Shown here: piece after piece, positions 35,968 through 45,900 of the stretch | Numbering within the stretch: the first letter of the stretch is position 1 | How the letters are laid out: each line of letters begins with the position of its first letter | Assembly (NCBI RefSeq): GCF_018917525.1 | Contig: NZ_JAHLOS010000028.1 | Span: 1-62,890 of the forward strand | Length of the DNA: 62,890 bases | Reading direction: 5' to 3' | DNA from: Enterococcus raffinosus | GTDB taxonomy: Bacteria > Bacillota > Bacilli > Lactobacillales > Enterococcaceae | Program-made: the position numbers and the translations under genes | Notes under the pieces: generated by a model | What the model was told of the DNA's origin: nothing | The model's database searches: none | What the model saw: the letters and a program-made list of their open reading frames with translations, nothing else

Positions 35968-37950
35968 TTAGTTTCTATCCATTGGCGGAAGGACTGCCAG
36001 CAGTCCGCCTCCCGACATGTGATAGAATGAGGCCGTAGCCGATAATACGACTGTCGAGCGACTCTTTACTGGAGCTGCTGTTGCTGCTAAGGCAATCAAG
36101 CTTTCCCCTCTAAATAAACTAACAAATTGTTTAGCTGACATCACTTGTGGAATTTGTTGATTTTTCATGACGCTAAGAATCAACTTTTTCTGCAAACGAT
36201 CATAATCAGCAGACATTGATTTTTCTGTATTAATAACTGGGCCTTCACTTGATTCCTCATCTGCTTCATCAAACTCTGTTAAGTCATAGGCCTCGATGAT
36301 CGCATTTAGTTTTTCGGCATATTGCTTATCTGTAGCATAGCGTCCCTGTAGATACGCCGTTGCTTCTTCGCAGGTCTCCGCCTGATCCTTCCACGCTCCT
36401 TTGTAGAAATCTTCATTTCCTGCGATTCCTTTTTTGAGCAGTTTCGCATAATCTTCTAGAGATTCCTTATAAGAAGGATATTTCCTGAACTCGGAAGTAA
36501 TCTGGAAGCTCGCACCGGCTTTATCCTGTTCGAGTGTTTGGAAGGTCACGCCTTGCTCTTTAAACTGGCCTTTGATGCCGAATAAATTATAGTTTGGTTC
36601 GCTCGCTAGGGCACTATTACCAGAACCTCTTTCTAAAATGGCTTGAGCGATCATCACCGAAGAGTAAATCCCATTCTTTTGTCCGATTTCGCGAGATATT
36701 TTGCCGATTTTCTCAATAAATTGATCCGTCGTTTGATTTTTGTTAAAGATAAACGGCTGGTCAACGCTGTACTCGCCATAAGAATTGGCTAACGAACTAG
36801 CGGCTTCAGGCAAGCCGGCGATATTCACCCGAACAGCAAAGGTCGGCGCGAAGCTGCTGATGCTGCCGATCTTCACCACATCGCCGGGTTGGGGTGCATG
36901 GACATATTGGCCATTTCCAATATAGATCGCTACGTGCGTCGTGACACTCGTCGGCGCTCCCCAGAAAAGCAGGTCGCCAGGTTGAGCTTCGCTCACTGGA
37001 ATCTGTGTGCCGGCAAATTGCTGATCCCCCGTCCAACCGCCAATATAGTGTCCCGTCGCATTGGCATAAACTGCGTAAGCTAAGCCAGAACAATCAAACG
37101 CATTCGGACCCTTCGCTCCCCAGACATACGGTTTGCCTAGATGACGATATGCTTCTTGAACGATCGCTGTTTGCACCTCATTACTGAAGGTTGGCACCGC
37201 TTGATTTGATGGAATTCTTACATCAGCCGCTGTCGCAGCAGCGTCGTCTGACGGTTCACGCGGACCATACTGCTGTTGGCTCGCTGTTGTTTCAGTACTT
37301 TCAGCAGCAGGCGTTTGCGCCTCACTGCTCAGAGTTGTTTGTTTGTTTTCATTTGTTTGACTGCTGGGGCTGCTTGGAGCAGTCTCACTGCTTTGGCTAG
37401 TTTGATCGGTTTGACTGGTTGAACTGCTGCTCTCGCTTGTTTGAGGTTTGCTCTCACTGCTGTCCACTGGCTTTTCAACGGGCTTGTTTATTTTGGTCAC
37501 TGTGAATTCGACTGCGACATTTGATTCAGGCATCGAAAATTGCCCGCTGATCGTTGGACTGACCAGAATCGCTGCCTTCGTCGTGACATTCACAAATTTA
37601 ACTTCCTTCAAAGTAAATTCTTTAGCCAACGTCACTGTATAGCACACCTTGTTGTTCGCGGAAAGTTGGAACGTCACTTTGTTTCCATTCGCATCTGTTA
37701 GGGTATTGTTAATCAGTTCTTTTCCCTCAGCCGTCACTAGCTTGTAGGCCACCGCTGGCGAATCAGAACTTTCTGTACTTATGGCATCCATGCTGGTTCC
37801 ACTGGAGTCTGTGGTCGCTTGCGTTTCCGAAAAAGTTGCGCTAGACTGATTATTTTCTTCCGCAAACACTTGATACGACGATAACGCTGTTGATCCAAGT
37901 ATGGCGCCAATAGCTAAGATACTAAGCCATTTAGTATATTTCATCATCAT
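35968..37950 (-). CDS. Secreted NlpC/P60-glucosaminidase peptidoglycan hydrolase
   Basis: 660 residues. Signal peptide about 1-31, a small beta domain (about 70-150), and an S/T/Q-rich linker (about 155-235). The NlpC/P60 domain has Cys near 286 (NAFDCSGLAY) and His near 338 (THVAIYIG). A glucosaminidase domain (about 400-545) has SVMIAQAILERGSG and is similar to that of the pilus-operon hydrolase. The last 90 residues have no recognisable fold and end in an odd GGGLLAVLPP stretch. It is the last gene of the second surface operon, 34 bp after the 949-residue LPXTG protein. The start may be the third ATG (37944), better spaced from GAGG. Role: wall remodelling coupled to display of the large adhesins. 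Confidence 0.88.
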   Translation of the reverse strand: MMMKYTKWLSILAIGAILGSTALSSYQVFAEENNQSSATFSETQATTDSSGTSMDAISTESSDSPAVAYKLVTAEGKELINNTLTDANGNKVTFQLSANNKVCYTVTLAKEFTLKEVKFVNVTTKAAILVSPTISGQFSMPESNVAVEFTVTKINKPVEKPVDSSESKPQTSESSSSTSQTDQTSQSSETAPSSPSSQTNENKQTTLSSEAQTPAAESTETTASQQQYGPREPSDDAAATAADVRIPSNQAVPTFSNEVQTAIVQEAYRHLGKPYVWGAKGPNAFDCSGLAYAVYANATGHYIGGWTGDQQFAGTQIPVSEAQPGDLLFWGAPTSVTTHVAIYIGNGQYVHAPQPGDVVKIGSISSFAPTFAVRVNIAGLPEAASSLANSYGEYSVDQPFIFNKNQTTDQFIEKIGKISREIGQKNGIYSSVMIAQAILERGSGNSALASEPNYNLFGIKGQFKEQGVTFQTLEQDKAGASFQITSEFRKYPSYKESLEDYAKLLKKGIAGNEDFYKGAWKDQAETCEEATAYLQGRYATDKQYAEKLNAIIEAYDLTEFDEADEESSEGPVINTEKSMSADYDRLQKKLILSVMKNQQIPQVMSAKQFVSLFRGESLIALAATAAPVKSRSTVVLSATASFYHMSGGGLLAVLPPMDRN

Positions 37951-37984
37951 TCCTCATCTCTCATTTGATGCTTTTTCGGTCTAT

Positions 37985-40834
37985 CTATTTGGTTAATTTG
38001 ATTCTGCGGCTAGCAATCACGACCCCACAAACCACCAATAACAAACCTGCAACAACCCAAAGTGTATTCTGACGACTGCCCGTTTTAGGTAACGTTTTGA
38101 CCTGCTTAGCTGAGGCTGTTTTAACTGGTTTAACTGATTTTTTTGTTCCTCGATACCATGAATAGCGCCAGCTCACCTTTCCAATAACAGTCGAATCACT
38201 CGTTTGAACGGATTCTGGTTCTGCCGGAGCTGGAACTGGTGTCTCTTTTGGAGTGTCCGTTGGTGTGCTTACGGGCTTATCCACTGGTATGGTTCCGTCT
38301 AATTTGACCATTTGATTTGCATCCGTCAACTCTTGATGATCGGCCACCAGACTACCTTTACCATTGAACAATTGCTCAAAAACAACCAAGGTCGTAGCTT
38401 TCGTCAATGCGCTTTTAGCGAATTCAAAGGTTACTACTACGGTTCCATTCATTTTTTCAGCGGTGAAGCTCGCTTCACCCACGACTTTTTTACCATTGAC
38501 TTGATACGGCAAGCCTGTCACTTGATCCATCAGCTGACCTTTCACCGTATATTTCTGTCCAACAACCAGATTGTTGTAAGTAATCGTGTCTTTGATCTGT
38601 ACGTTCTCTCCCGCCATTTGCCCTGCTGCTTTGGTAGCAATCACTGGATAAGTGATGGTTTGAACTGGAGCGGCAATGTTCGAATCATTCGCTACTTCTT
38701 TACCTGCTTGATACAAGCTTTCAACTACGACGACCGATTTACCAGCCAGACTACTACCATCAAAGCTGATATCCACATCGATCGTGCCATTAGGTTTTTT
38801 GGCAGCAAAAGTTTTCTCTACTCGAACTTCCTTGCCATTGACGAGTACCGGCTGATTGGTCGCTGGGTCCATCAACACCGTCTTGATGGTGTATTCTTTG
38901 CCGACTTCCAAGTTCTGATAGCTCACTTCTTCAATGATGGTGCTCGCCTTTTGCGCATAGCCTTCATTTCCTCCGGTGCTCTTATCGCGAGCTTTTCCCG
39001 TAATGATGACGTTCTTCGATGTAGACAATTTCTTATTCGTGATTTTGATAGTTTTTACTGAGGTAGATGTCTTGATATCAAAGTTTTTTTGGATAAATTG
39101 TTCCTCATATCCTTCTGGCATTTTAGTTTCCCGCAAAAAGTATATGCCAGTATCTAAGTTTTCAAAGATCAACTCTTCACCTGCAATTGTGGTCTTACGG
39201 GCTACAGTTTCACCTTTTCCGTTATATAACGTAAACTCCGCACCGCCAATGGTTTCTTTTTCATCGCCTTCGGTATACAGTTGAACGCATAATTTACCAG
39301 CGGGGGCTGGTATTTTCTTATTAAAGACTTTGTATTCGACCGCTTTATTCGCTTGAGTGATCTCAAATTCTTCCTCGAAGGTCGACTGATGATAGCCGGC
39401 CGGCGCTTTTGTTTCTTTTATGCGATAGGTTCCCTTACTCAATTCCGCAAAGACTAAATCCTGACCGCCTTTTGTTATTTGCGTCGCCACAACATTCCCA
39501 TCAGCATCATACAGCGTAAACTCTGCATCTCCAATCGTCGCCGACTCGTCACCCTCCGCAAAATTCTTGATGGTGACTTTCCCATCAGCTTTTCCTGGCA
39601 ACTTGTTGTTGTAAACTGTGTATCGAACTGCTAATTCTTGATAAGTGATATCGAAAGTTTCATCAAATAAAGGTTTCTCCTCTGTCGATTCCTCGTATCC
39701 TTCAGGTGCTTTTGTTTGCTTAATTCGATAGCGGTTCCCCGGCTGTAGATCATTAAAGTAAAGCACTTCGTCATTTTTAGTTATTTTCCGTTCTAGTACA
39801 TTTCCATCAGCATCATATAATGTGAATTCTCCTCCAGCAATAAGTTTCACTTCATCAGAGGGTAAAAACGCAATTGATGCAAATCCAACTTCTGTACGTT
39901 TTATATTAGTATAGGTAAATTCTGGAAAATCTTTTTCCGCGATATTTTTTTCTGTGAGAGAAAATGATATCTGAATCGTTGGACTTGTATATCCTTCTGG
40001 AAAATCGCTTTGATAAATCATGTAGTTGCCAGCTGGAACATTTTTTATCGCTAGTTCTCCATTATCATCAGTCGGTGCAGATTCATCTAGAAATACTTCT
40101 CCAGTTGCACGGTTGACAATTGTAAAAGTCGCCCCCGCCAGTCGTTTGCTTGGATCATCTTTATCGACACTGATCACATGGATCTCCCCCATCGGTAAGG
40201 GATTTGTGTCACGTTTATTCGTGACTGTATATTCGAAATAGGTTGCGCCTTCTTTCATTTCAAATGTCGTTTTAAATCCAGACAACAGATAGCCAATCGG
40301 CGCACCGACCTGCTCAAGTGTGTACTTTCCAGATGGAAGATCGGTATAAACGGTATCCTTATTCAAATCTGTCCAAGCCAGGCCGTTATATTTACCGCTT
40401 TCTTCAATCAAGTGAAAGACCCCGCTGCCTAATTGCAACTGGTTGTTTCCTTCATCAAAAAGCTTAATTACTAATCGCCCAGTTACTTCAGTCGCTTGAA
40501 CCGCAACAGTTTCGGTAGCTGTCTCTGCTTCTACCTCGGCGGCGGCTTGTCCCTCAGTTGGCTGACTGTCTTCAATCACTTGCGGTGGAGCATTTGCTTG
40601 TGGCTGTGCTTCCGTTTGCTCTGCTGGCACTTCTTCTTCGCTTGGCTGCGAAGGCTCCATCTCCTGTTCAGGCGGCTGAACTTCAGACTCCAAAACCTGT
40701 TCGCTGCTGCTGGTTGCCGTCGTCTCTACAGCTGGACTCTCTACTTCCTGAGCGCCAACATTGAACATAGGTAAAAAAGACCCGCTCAGCAGCATGATCA
40801 ATGCCGCGACAACCCATAGTTTTTTTCTTTTCAT
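37985..40834 (-). CDS. LPXTG surface protein with SpaA and VaFE domains
   Basis: 949 residues. Signal peptide about 1-28, a Gln/Glu/Pro-rich stalk (about 30-110), about five SpaA-like domains (about 115-615) and two VaFE-repeat domains (about 615-855; NEGYAQ and VEV/VVVFEQLF strands). It ends with LPKTGS near 917, a hydrophobic helix and RRIKL. SpaA domains are stabilised by Lys-Asn isopeptide bonds and VaFE-type domains by Thr-Gln ester bonds in known members. The two VaFE domains resemble the last two of the 2333-residue protein upstream, pointing to a shared origin. 18 bp after the lipoprotein gene. Confidence 0.9.
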   Translation of the reverse strand: MKRKKLWVVAALIMLLSGSFLPMFNVGAQEVESPAVETTATSSSEQVLESEVQPPEQEMEPSQPSEEEVPAEQTEAQPQANAPPQVIEDSQPTEGQAAAEVEAETATETVAVQATEVTGRLVIKLFDEGNNQLQLGSGVFHLIEESGKYNGLAWTDLNKDTVYTDLPSGKYTLEQVGAPIGYLLSGFKTTFEMKEGATYFEYTVTNKRDTNPLPMGEIHVISVDKDDPSKRLAGATFTIVNRATGEVFLDESAPTDDNGELAIKNVPAGNYMIYQSDFPEGYTSPTIQISFSLTEKNIAEKDFPEFTYTNIKRTEVGFASIAFLPSDEVKLIAGGEFTLYDADGNVLERKITKNDEVLYFNDLQPGNRYRIKQTKAPEGYEESTEEKPLFDETFDITYQELAVRYTVYNNKLPGKADGKVTIKNFAEGDESATIGDAEFTLYDADGNVVATQITKGGQDLVFAELSKGTYRIKETKAPAGYHQSTFEEEFEITQANKAVEYKVFNKKIPAPAGKLCVQLYTEGDEKETIGGAEFTLYNGKGETVARKTTIAGEELIFENLDTGIYFLRETKMPEGYEEQFIQKNFDIKTSTSVKTIKITNKKLSTSKNVIITGKARDKSTGGNEGYAQKASTIIEEVSYQNLEVGKEYTIKTVLMDPATNQPVLVNGKEVRVEKTFAAKKPNGTIDVDISFDGSSLAGKSVVVVESLYQAGKEVANDSNIAAPVQTITYPVIATKAAGQMAGENVQIKDTITYNNLVVGQKYTVKGQLMDQVTGLPYQVNGKKVVGEASFTAEKMNGTVVVTFEFAKSALTKATTLVVFEQLFNGKGSLVADHQELTDANQMVKLDGTIPVDKPVSTPTDTPKETPVPAPAEPESVQTSDSTVIGKVSWRYSWYRGTKKSVKPVKTASAKQVKTLPKTGSRQNTLWVVAGLLLVVCGVVIASRRIKLTK

Positions 40835-40852
40835 TTGTTTCTCCCTTCTTGC

Positions 40853-42163
40853 TTAATTCTGAAAGCGAAATTCCAAATCACCAGTGGTATTCATCCGCGA
40901 GTGGCTCTCGTCATGAATATTGATATTCAGCACAAATTCTTGATCCTTATACAGCTTTTCATAGGATTCCTTGTCGATCGGAACAACAATATATTTAGTA
41001 TTGGTCTCACCAATCGGCAGCTCGCTGTTTCCGTCTCTGACTTCTAAGGCACTTTGGCTGATAATGCTGCCTTTATTGCCGATTTTCAGACTGCCGGAGG
41101 TATCGTTAAATTGCAGGGCTTCCTTTCCGTTGTTTTGAACAGTAACCTTCGCTGTTAGTAGGACAATCCCTGTTTCGTACCGATTAAATCGTACCGCTTG
41201 CTCTTTATTCGGTTCAAACTCGGCAATTTGATAGCCGTCCAGCGTGACTTTTACGCCTTCAAATTCCTTCGATTCATTAACTTCTTCATCAACTAATAGC
41301 CGTTTTGTCCCCATGTTCTCTACGGTTACCTTGTCTTTATAAAGGAAAGAAGCGGCTATTGCTTTTGCTTCGCCTTTCGCATCGAAGGGAACCGTCTCCT
41401 TCGTACCGAGGAACAAAGCATCATCCGATTTGAAGCTGCCCTTCTTCGTGAAGATTCCCGGCACTTCTAAGATTGCCTCGTTGTTCTCAGAAAGCTTCTC
41501 CATCTCAGCCGGTTCTACCGCAAAGGGGATAAAGCCCGTCAACTCTTCGCCAGCACCGATTTCATTATCATTTTGGATCAGATCACTCTCCATATCATCC
41601 GTCAGAATATTTTTCGTCCGCATCAGACTAGCGCGTGAGCCGGTGATGGAAAAGGAAAAGCCATTGCCATAATAAACTGCTGCATCGGTGTCATTTTTAA
41701 GAGTGACCGCCAAGAGGATCACTCCTCCTTCCGCATTCTGATCACCAAAGGGAATCCGCAGGTTGCGGGTAAAATTCTTGATTTGGTAATAGCGATAACC
41801 GTCAACTTTTACCTCCACATCGTTTTCGTTGTAGATCAACGGCTTATCATGCTCATAAAGCAAATCCAAGGAAGCCGTCTCTGTTTTTTCCTCCAGATCT
41901 TTTTCGACTTCTTCCCAAGATACTGTTGAAGAATTGCTTTTTGTTTCAGAGCTTTCACTAGATTCGTCGGATGCTTCCGAACTATCCTTTGAGCTTACCT
42001 CTGTGCTTTCATCGGTACTTTCCTCTGAACTTTCTTCCTTGCTTACTTTAGTCGAAGAGATTCCAGTGGATTCTTTTGACTCTTCCACCGTCCGTCCGTT
42101 CTGGGTGCAGCCAGTCAATAACAATAATGGTATCGCCAACAATGCGAATCGTGTTTTTTTCAT
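40853..42163 (-). CDS. Lipoprotein with tandem DUF5068/DUF4352-like domains
   Basis: 436 residues. The lipobox LLLTGC puts the lipidated Cys at about residue 19. A Ser/Glu-rich linker (about 25-85) leads to two similar domains (about 100-250 and 275-430). Each has a VKVDGYR/VTLDGYQ opening and a GVILLAVTLKN/GIVLLTAKVTVQN strand, so the protein is an internal duplication. Fold is immunoglobulin-like in related families. Its ATG overlaps the stop of the regulator (ATGA). Located outside the cell at the membrane; perhaps a chaperone or sensor for the adhesins made from the same operon, but the function is not known. Confidence 0.75.
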   Translation of the reverse strand: MKKTRFALLAIPLLLLTGCTQNGRTVEESKESTGISSTKVSKEESSEESTDESTEVSSKDSSEASDESSESSETKSNSSTVSWEEVEKDLEEKTETASLDLLYEHDKPLIYNENDVEVKVDGYRYYQIKNFTRNLRIPFGDQNAEGGVILLAVTLKNDTDAAVYYGNGFSFSITGSRASLMRTKNILTDDMESDLIQNDNEIGAGEELTGFIPFAVEPAEMEKLSENNEAILEVPGIFTKKGSFKSDDALFLGTKETVPFDAKGEAKAIAASFLYKDKVTVENMGTKRLLVDEEVNESKEFEGVKVTLDGYQIAEFEPNKEQAVRFNRYETGIVLLTAKVTVQNNGKEALQFNDTSGSLKIGNKGSIISQSALEVRDGNSELPIGETNTKYIVVPIDKESYEKLYKDQEFVLNINIHDESHSRMNTTGDLEFRFQN

Positions 42164-42906
42164 TTGAATGCTCCTTCACTCTCATTTTTCATAGCTGTTC
42201 TTAACTCCTCCTGCACTAAAGCAGGACAGTTCAATCTCAAGCGATAGCCTTCTCTCCACACTGTCAATAATTTGACACCGTTCATCCCATGTTTTTCCAG
42301 TTTTTTAGTCAGCATTCGCCGAATATTTGACAGCTGAGCTGAATGAGATTGCGATACACCTTCCTGCCAGAGCAGGTGACAAAGTTGCTCCCTCGCTATC
42401 ACTTGATCCTCATGTTGCAGTAAATAGGCAAATAGCCTATACTCGCTTTTCGCTAAATCTTGGCTAAATTGCGTTACCTGTTCTTGGATTTTTATTTGTC
42501 GTTCTTCCCATCCTTCTTTTATTACACCCGCTCTTTTTTCAATCAGACTCTGAGAAAATTTCTCCCGCAGCTCCTCCATCGAAGAATCTTGCGGCAGCCA
42601 GTGACACCCCTTTGGCAATGTTTTTTGCTCCAGCACATCTGAGAGACTGCTGACTTTCCGATAAATGATTAGATGCTCTTGTCTCATTAGTTGCGTCGCC
42701 ATTAACTGAAAGTCCTGCTCTAAAATCGTCTCACTCACAATTACCCACTGAACCTGACCTAAAAAAACGCGTATTTCTTCTGCATCATAATAAAGCTGCT
42801 CTACCATACTGCTGGAAATCAATACTTCACAGTTCAATCGCTGGAGGCTTTCTTGTAATTTCCGTTCGTTCTCCATGTTATTCGTCACTATTAGGACTAG
42901 CTTCAT
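42160..42906 (-). CDS. OmpR-type winged-helix regulator with pseudo-receiver domain (paralogue 3 of 4)
   Basis: About 248 residues. It starts at MKLVLIVTNN (42906), since GGAGGG precedes that ATG; a longer frame to 42948 runs into the upstream stem-loop and has no site. WVIVSET occupies the phospho-acceptor position. The C-terminal winged helix (about 150-230) ends in LLTVWREGYRL. It is the most divergent of the four paralogues. Lying inside the operon between the 2333-residue adhesin and the lipoprotein, with translational coupling to the latter, it probably regulates its own operon. Confidence 0.8.
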   Translation of the reverse strand: MKLVLIVTNNMENERKLQESLQRLNCEVLISSSMVEQLYYDAEEIRVFLGQVQWVIVSETILEQDFQLMATQLMRQEHLIIYRKVSSLSDVLEQKTLPKGCHWLPQDSSMEELREKFSQSLIEKRAGVIKEGWEERQIKIQEQVTQFSQDLAKSEYRLFAYLLQHEDQVIAREQLCHLLWQEGVSQSHSAQLSNIRRMLTKKLEKHGMNGVKLLTVWREGYRLRLNCPALVQEELRTAMKNESEGAFK

Positions 42907-42941
42907 CCTTTTCCCTCCATCAGATCCAGATACCAAACAAT

Positions 42942-42971
42942 CCACCAAGCCACCTGAAAGGGGCTTGGTGG
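42942..42971 (-). promoter_or_regulatory. Stem-loop between giant adhesin and regulator
   Basis: Perfect 10-bp GC-rich stem (42942-42951 with 42962-42971) right after the adhesin stop codon. The following ATTGTTTGG is only weakly T-rich, so it may let part of the transcription through and lower expression of the regulator and later genes. Confidence 0.65.
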
Positions 42972-42983
42972 ATCGTTCACTTC

Positions 42984-45900
42984 CTAATGATTTCTTTTCG
43001 CTCTTCTTGTGTATACAAGATACATGGTCAACACTGTGCCAATGATTATTACACCCAGAACAAGGAACAATGGATTGTTTTGTGTCCCTGTTTTCGGTAA
43101 CGAGCCTCTTGAGGTTGACGTACTGTAATCATACGTACGTGTTTTCCCTCCAGTACCAGTACTTGGCAGACCAGGTTTCCCTGGTGTATCGTCGCCGACT
43201 TCAACGGTTTGATCCTTGTCGTTGATGTCTTCATGGGTTGCGATCAAGTAGCCTTTACTATTGAATAATTGTTCAAAGACGACTAATGTCTCTTTCTTCG
43301 TCAAAGCACTCTTCGCAAATTCAAAGGTCACTTCAACTGTACCGCTGGTTTGTGCCGCCACAAAGGTCGTTTCGCCTAATACTTTCTTGCCGTCGACTAG
43401 ATAAGCCAAGCCAGTTGATTTATCCATCAATACACCCTTCACTGTGTATTTATTGCCGACCACTAAGTTTTCATAAGACACCATGTCCTTGATGACTACG
43501 TTGTCATTGACTAGACTATCCGATGCTTTCGTACCCACTTTTGGATAAGTGACTGTTTGATCCTTGTCGTTGATATCTGCATGTGTTGCGACTTCTTTGT
43601 TGTCTGTATACAGCGTTTCAAAGACAACGACCGTAGTACCAGCTAACGCACTGCCATCGAAGGTAAATTCTAGGTCAACTGTGCCGTTTGGTTTCTTCGC
43701 GGTGAAGGTTTTCTCAGCGTGTACTTCCTTGCCGTTCGCCAATAATGGTTTATTGGTTGCTTTGTCCATCAGTACACCTTTGACTGTGTACTCTTTACCG
43801 ACGATCAAGTTCTTGTAAGATACTTCGTCAATAATCGTGACTTCCTTCTTCGCTTGCCCTTCATTGCCAGCTGTTCCTTTATCTTTGGCTTTCGTTGCAA
43901 TTTCTGGTGTATCTGGTGTGAATGAGACTGTTTGATCCTTGTCTTCTAAGTCTTCGTGACTTCCGATCAATTGTCCCTTCGCATTGTACACTTTTTCAAA
44001 GACCACTAGGGCGATCGCTTTGCCTTCAACGGCTTTCTTATCAAATTCAAAGGTCACTTCTGTTGTGCCAGCTGCTTTATCTGGCGTAAAGGTGGTTTCA
44101 GCAGTCACTGCTTTGCCATCTACTTCAAATGCTTTGCCAGTTGCCTTATCCATCAATGTTCCCTTGACCGTGTAGGCTTTGCCAACGGTTAGTTTTTCAT
44201 AAGACACGATGTCTTTGACGATGATCTTGTCGCCCACCGTGCTTTCAGATGCTTTTGTTCCAACCTTCGGATAATCCACACTTTGGTCTTTATCATTAAT
44301 GTCTGTATGGCTTGCGACTTGTTTGTCCTCACGGAATAGATTTTCAAAGACAACCACTGTCTTACCTGCTAAATCTCCGTTTGTAATGACAAACTCTAGG
44401 TCAACAGAGCCATTCGTTGATTCTGCCACAAATTCTTTCTCTGCATGTACTTCATTGCCGTCGCGGGTGATGAATGGCTGGTTGCTGCCTTTATCCATCA
44501 AGACACCTTTAACTGTGTAAGTTTTGCCGATGGTCAAGTTCTTGTACTCAACTGTATCGATGATACTTACTTGTTCATCCGCATAGCCTTCGTGATCGCC
44601 TGTTTCACTGTCTTTGGCAGTCGTAGCGATCTCTGGTGTATCTGGTCCAAATTCCACTGTTTGATCTGGATCTTCCAAGTCTTCGTGAGTTCCGATGACT
44701 TTGCCATCTGCATTCAAGACTTTTTCAAAAACGACTAAGCTGATTTCTTTGCCTTCGATCGCTTTCTTATCAAACTCGAAGGTCACTTCGGTTGTTCCGT
44801 TTTCTGCTTCTGGTGTGAACTTCGTCACTGTTGTAACAGGTACACCGTCTACTTCAAAGGCTTTACCCGTTTCTTTATCCATCAGCTTACCTTCAACCGT
44901 GTACTCTTTGCCTGCGGTTAATTTTTCATAAGACACGATGTCTTTAACGATGATCTTATCGCCAACCGTGCTTTCTGATGCTTTCGTACCCACTTTTGGA
45001 TAGTCGACACTTTGCTCTTTGTCTTCAATATCCGTATGCGCGGCTACTTCCACGTCTTCGTGATACATGTTTTCAAACACAACCACAGTCTTACCAGCTA
45101 GATCGCCATTCGTCACAACGAATTCTAGCTCAACAGAACCATTTGATTTGTCTGCTGTGAATTCTTTCTCGGCATGCACTTCGTTGCCGTCTTTTGTCAC
45201 AAAGGCTTTGCCTGTTTGTTTGTCCATCAAGACACCTTTGACTGTGTAGGTTTTGCCGATGGTCAAGTTTTTGTACGTCACTTTATCAATGATCGTCACT
45301 TTTTCATCCGCGTAGCCTTCATTCGTTCCAGTTTCGCCATCCTTCGCACTTGTCGCGATTTCTGGTGTATCTGGTCCAAATTCCACCGTTTGGTCTTTGT
45401 CTTTCAAGTCTTCGTGAGTTCCGATGACTTTGCCATCCGCATTCAAGACTTTTTCAAAGACCACTAAGCTGATTTCTTTGCCTTCGATCGCTGCTTTGTC
45501 AAACTCAAACGTAACTTCGGTAGTGCCGTTTTCCGCTTCTGGTTTGAAGGTTGCTTTGGCAGTAACTGCTGTGCCCTCTACTTCAAAGGCTTTGCCAGTC
45601 GCTTTATCCATCAACTTCCCTTCAACAGTGTATTCTTTACCGACAGTTAGTTTTTCATAAGATACGATGTCTTTCACAACGATCTTATCGCCAACCGTGC
45701 TTTCAGATGCTTTCGTACCGACTTTTGGATAATCGACACTTTGATTTTTATCGTTGATGTCACTGTGAGTCGCTACTTTTTTCTCTCCGTCATAAAGATC
45801 TTCAAATACGACAACTGTTTTGCCTTTCAGATCGCCATTCGTGATGACGAATTCCAGTTCAACAAAACCATCCTTCGTTTTCGCTTCAAAATCTTTTTTC

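Noticed and set aside
35799-36038. Small hydrophobic plus-strand peptide (possible toxin or pheromone precursor)
   Set aside because: It overlaps the end of the hydrolase gene, the ribosome binding site is badly spaced and no partner was seen.
35968-36240. Frameshift at the C-terminus of the NlpC/P60-glucosaminidase
   Set aside because: The last 90 residues look unusual, but no better frame with a known domain was seen on either side, so I kept it as one open frame.
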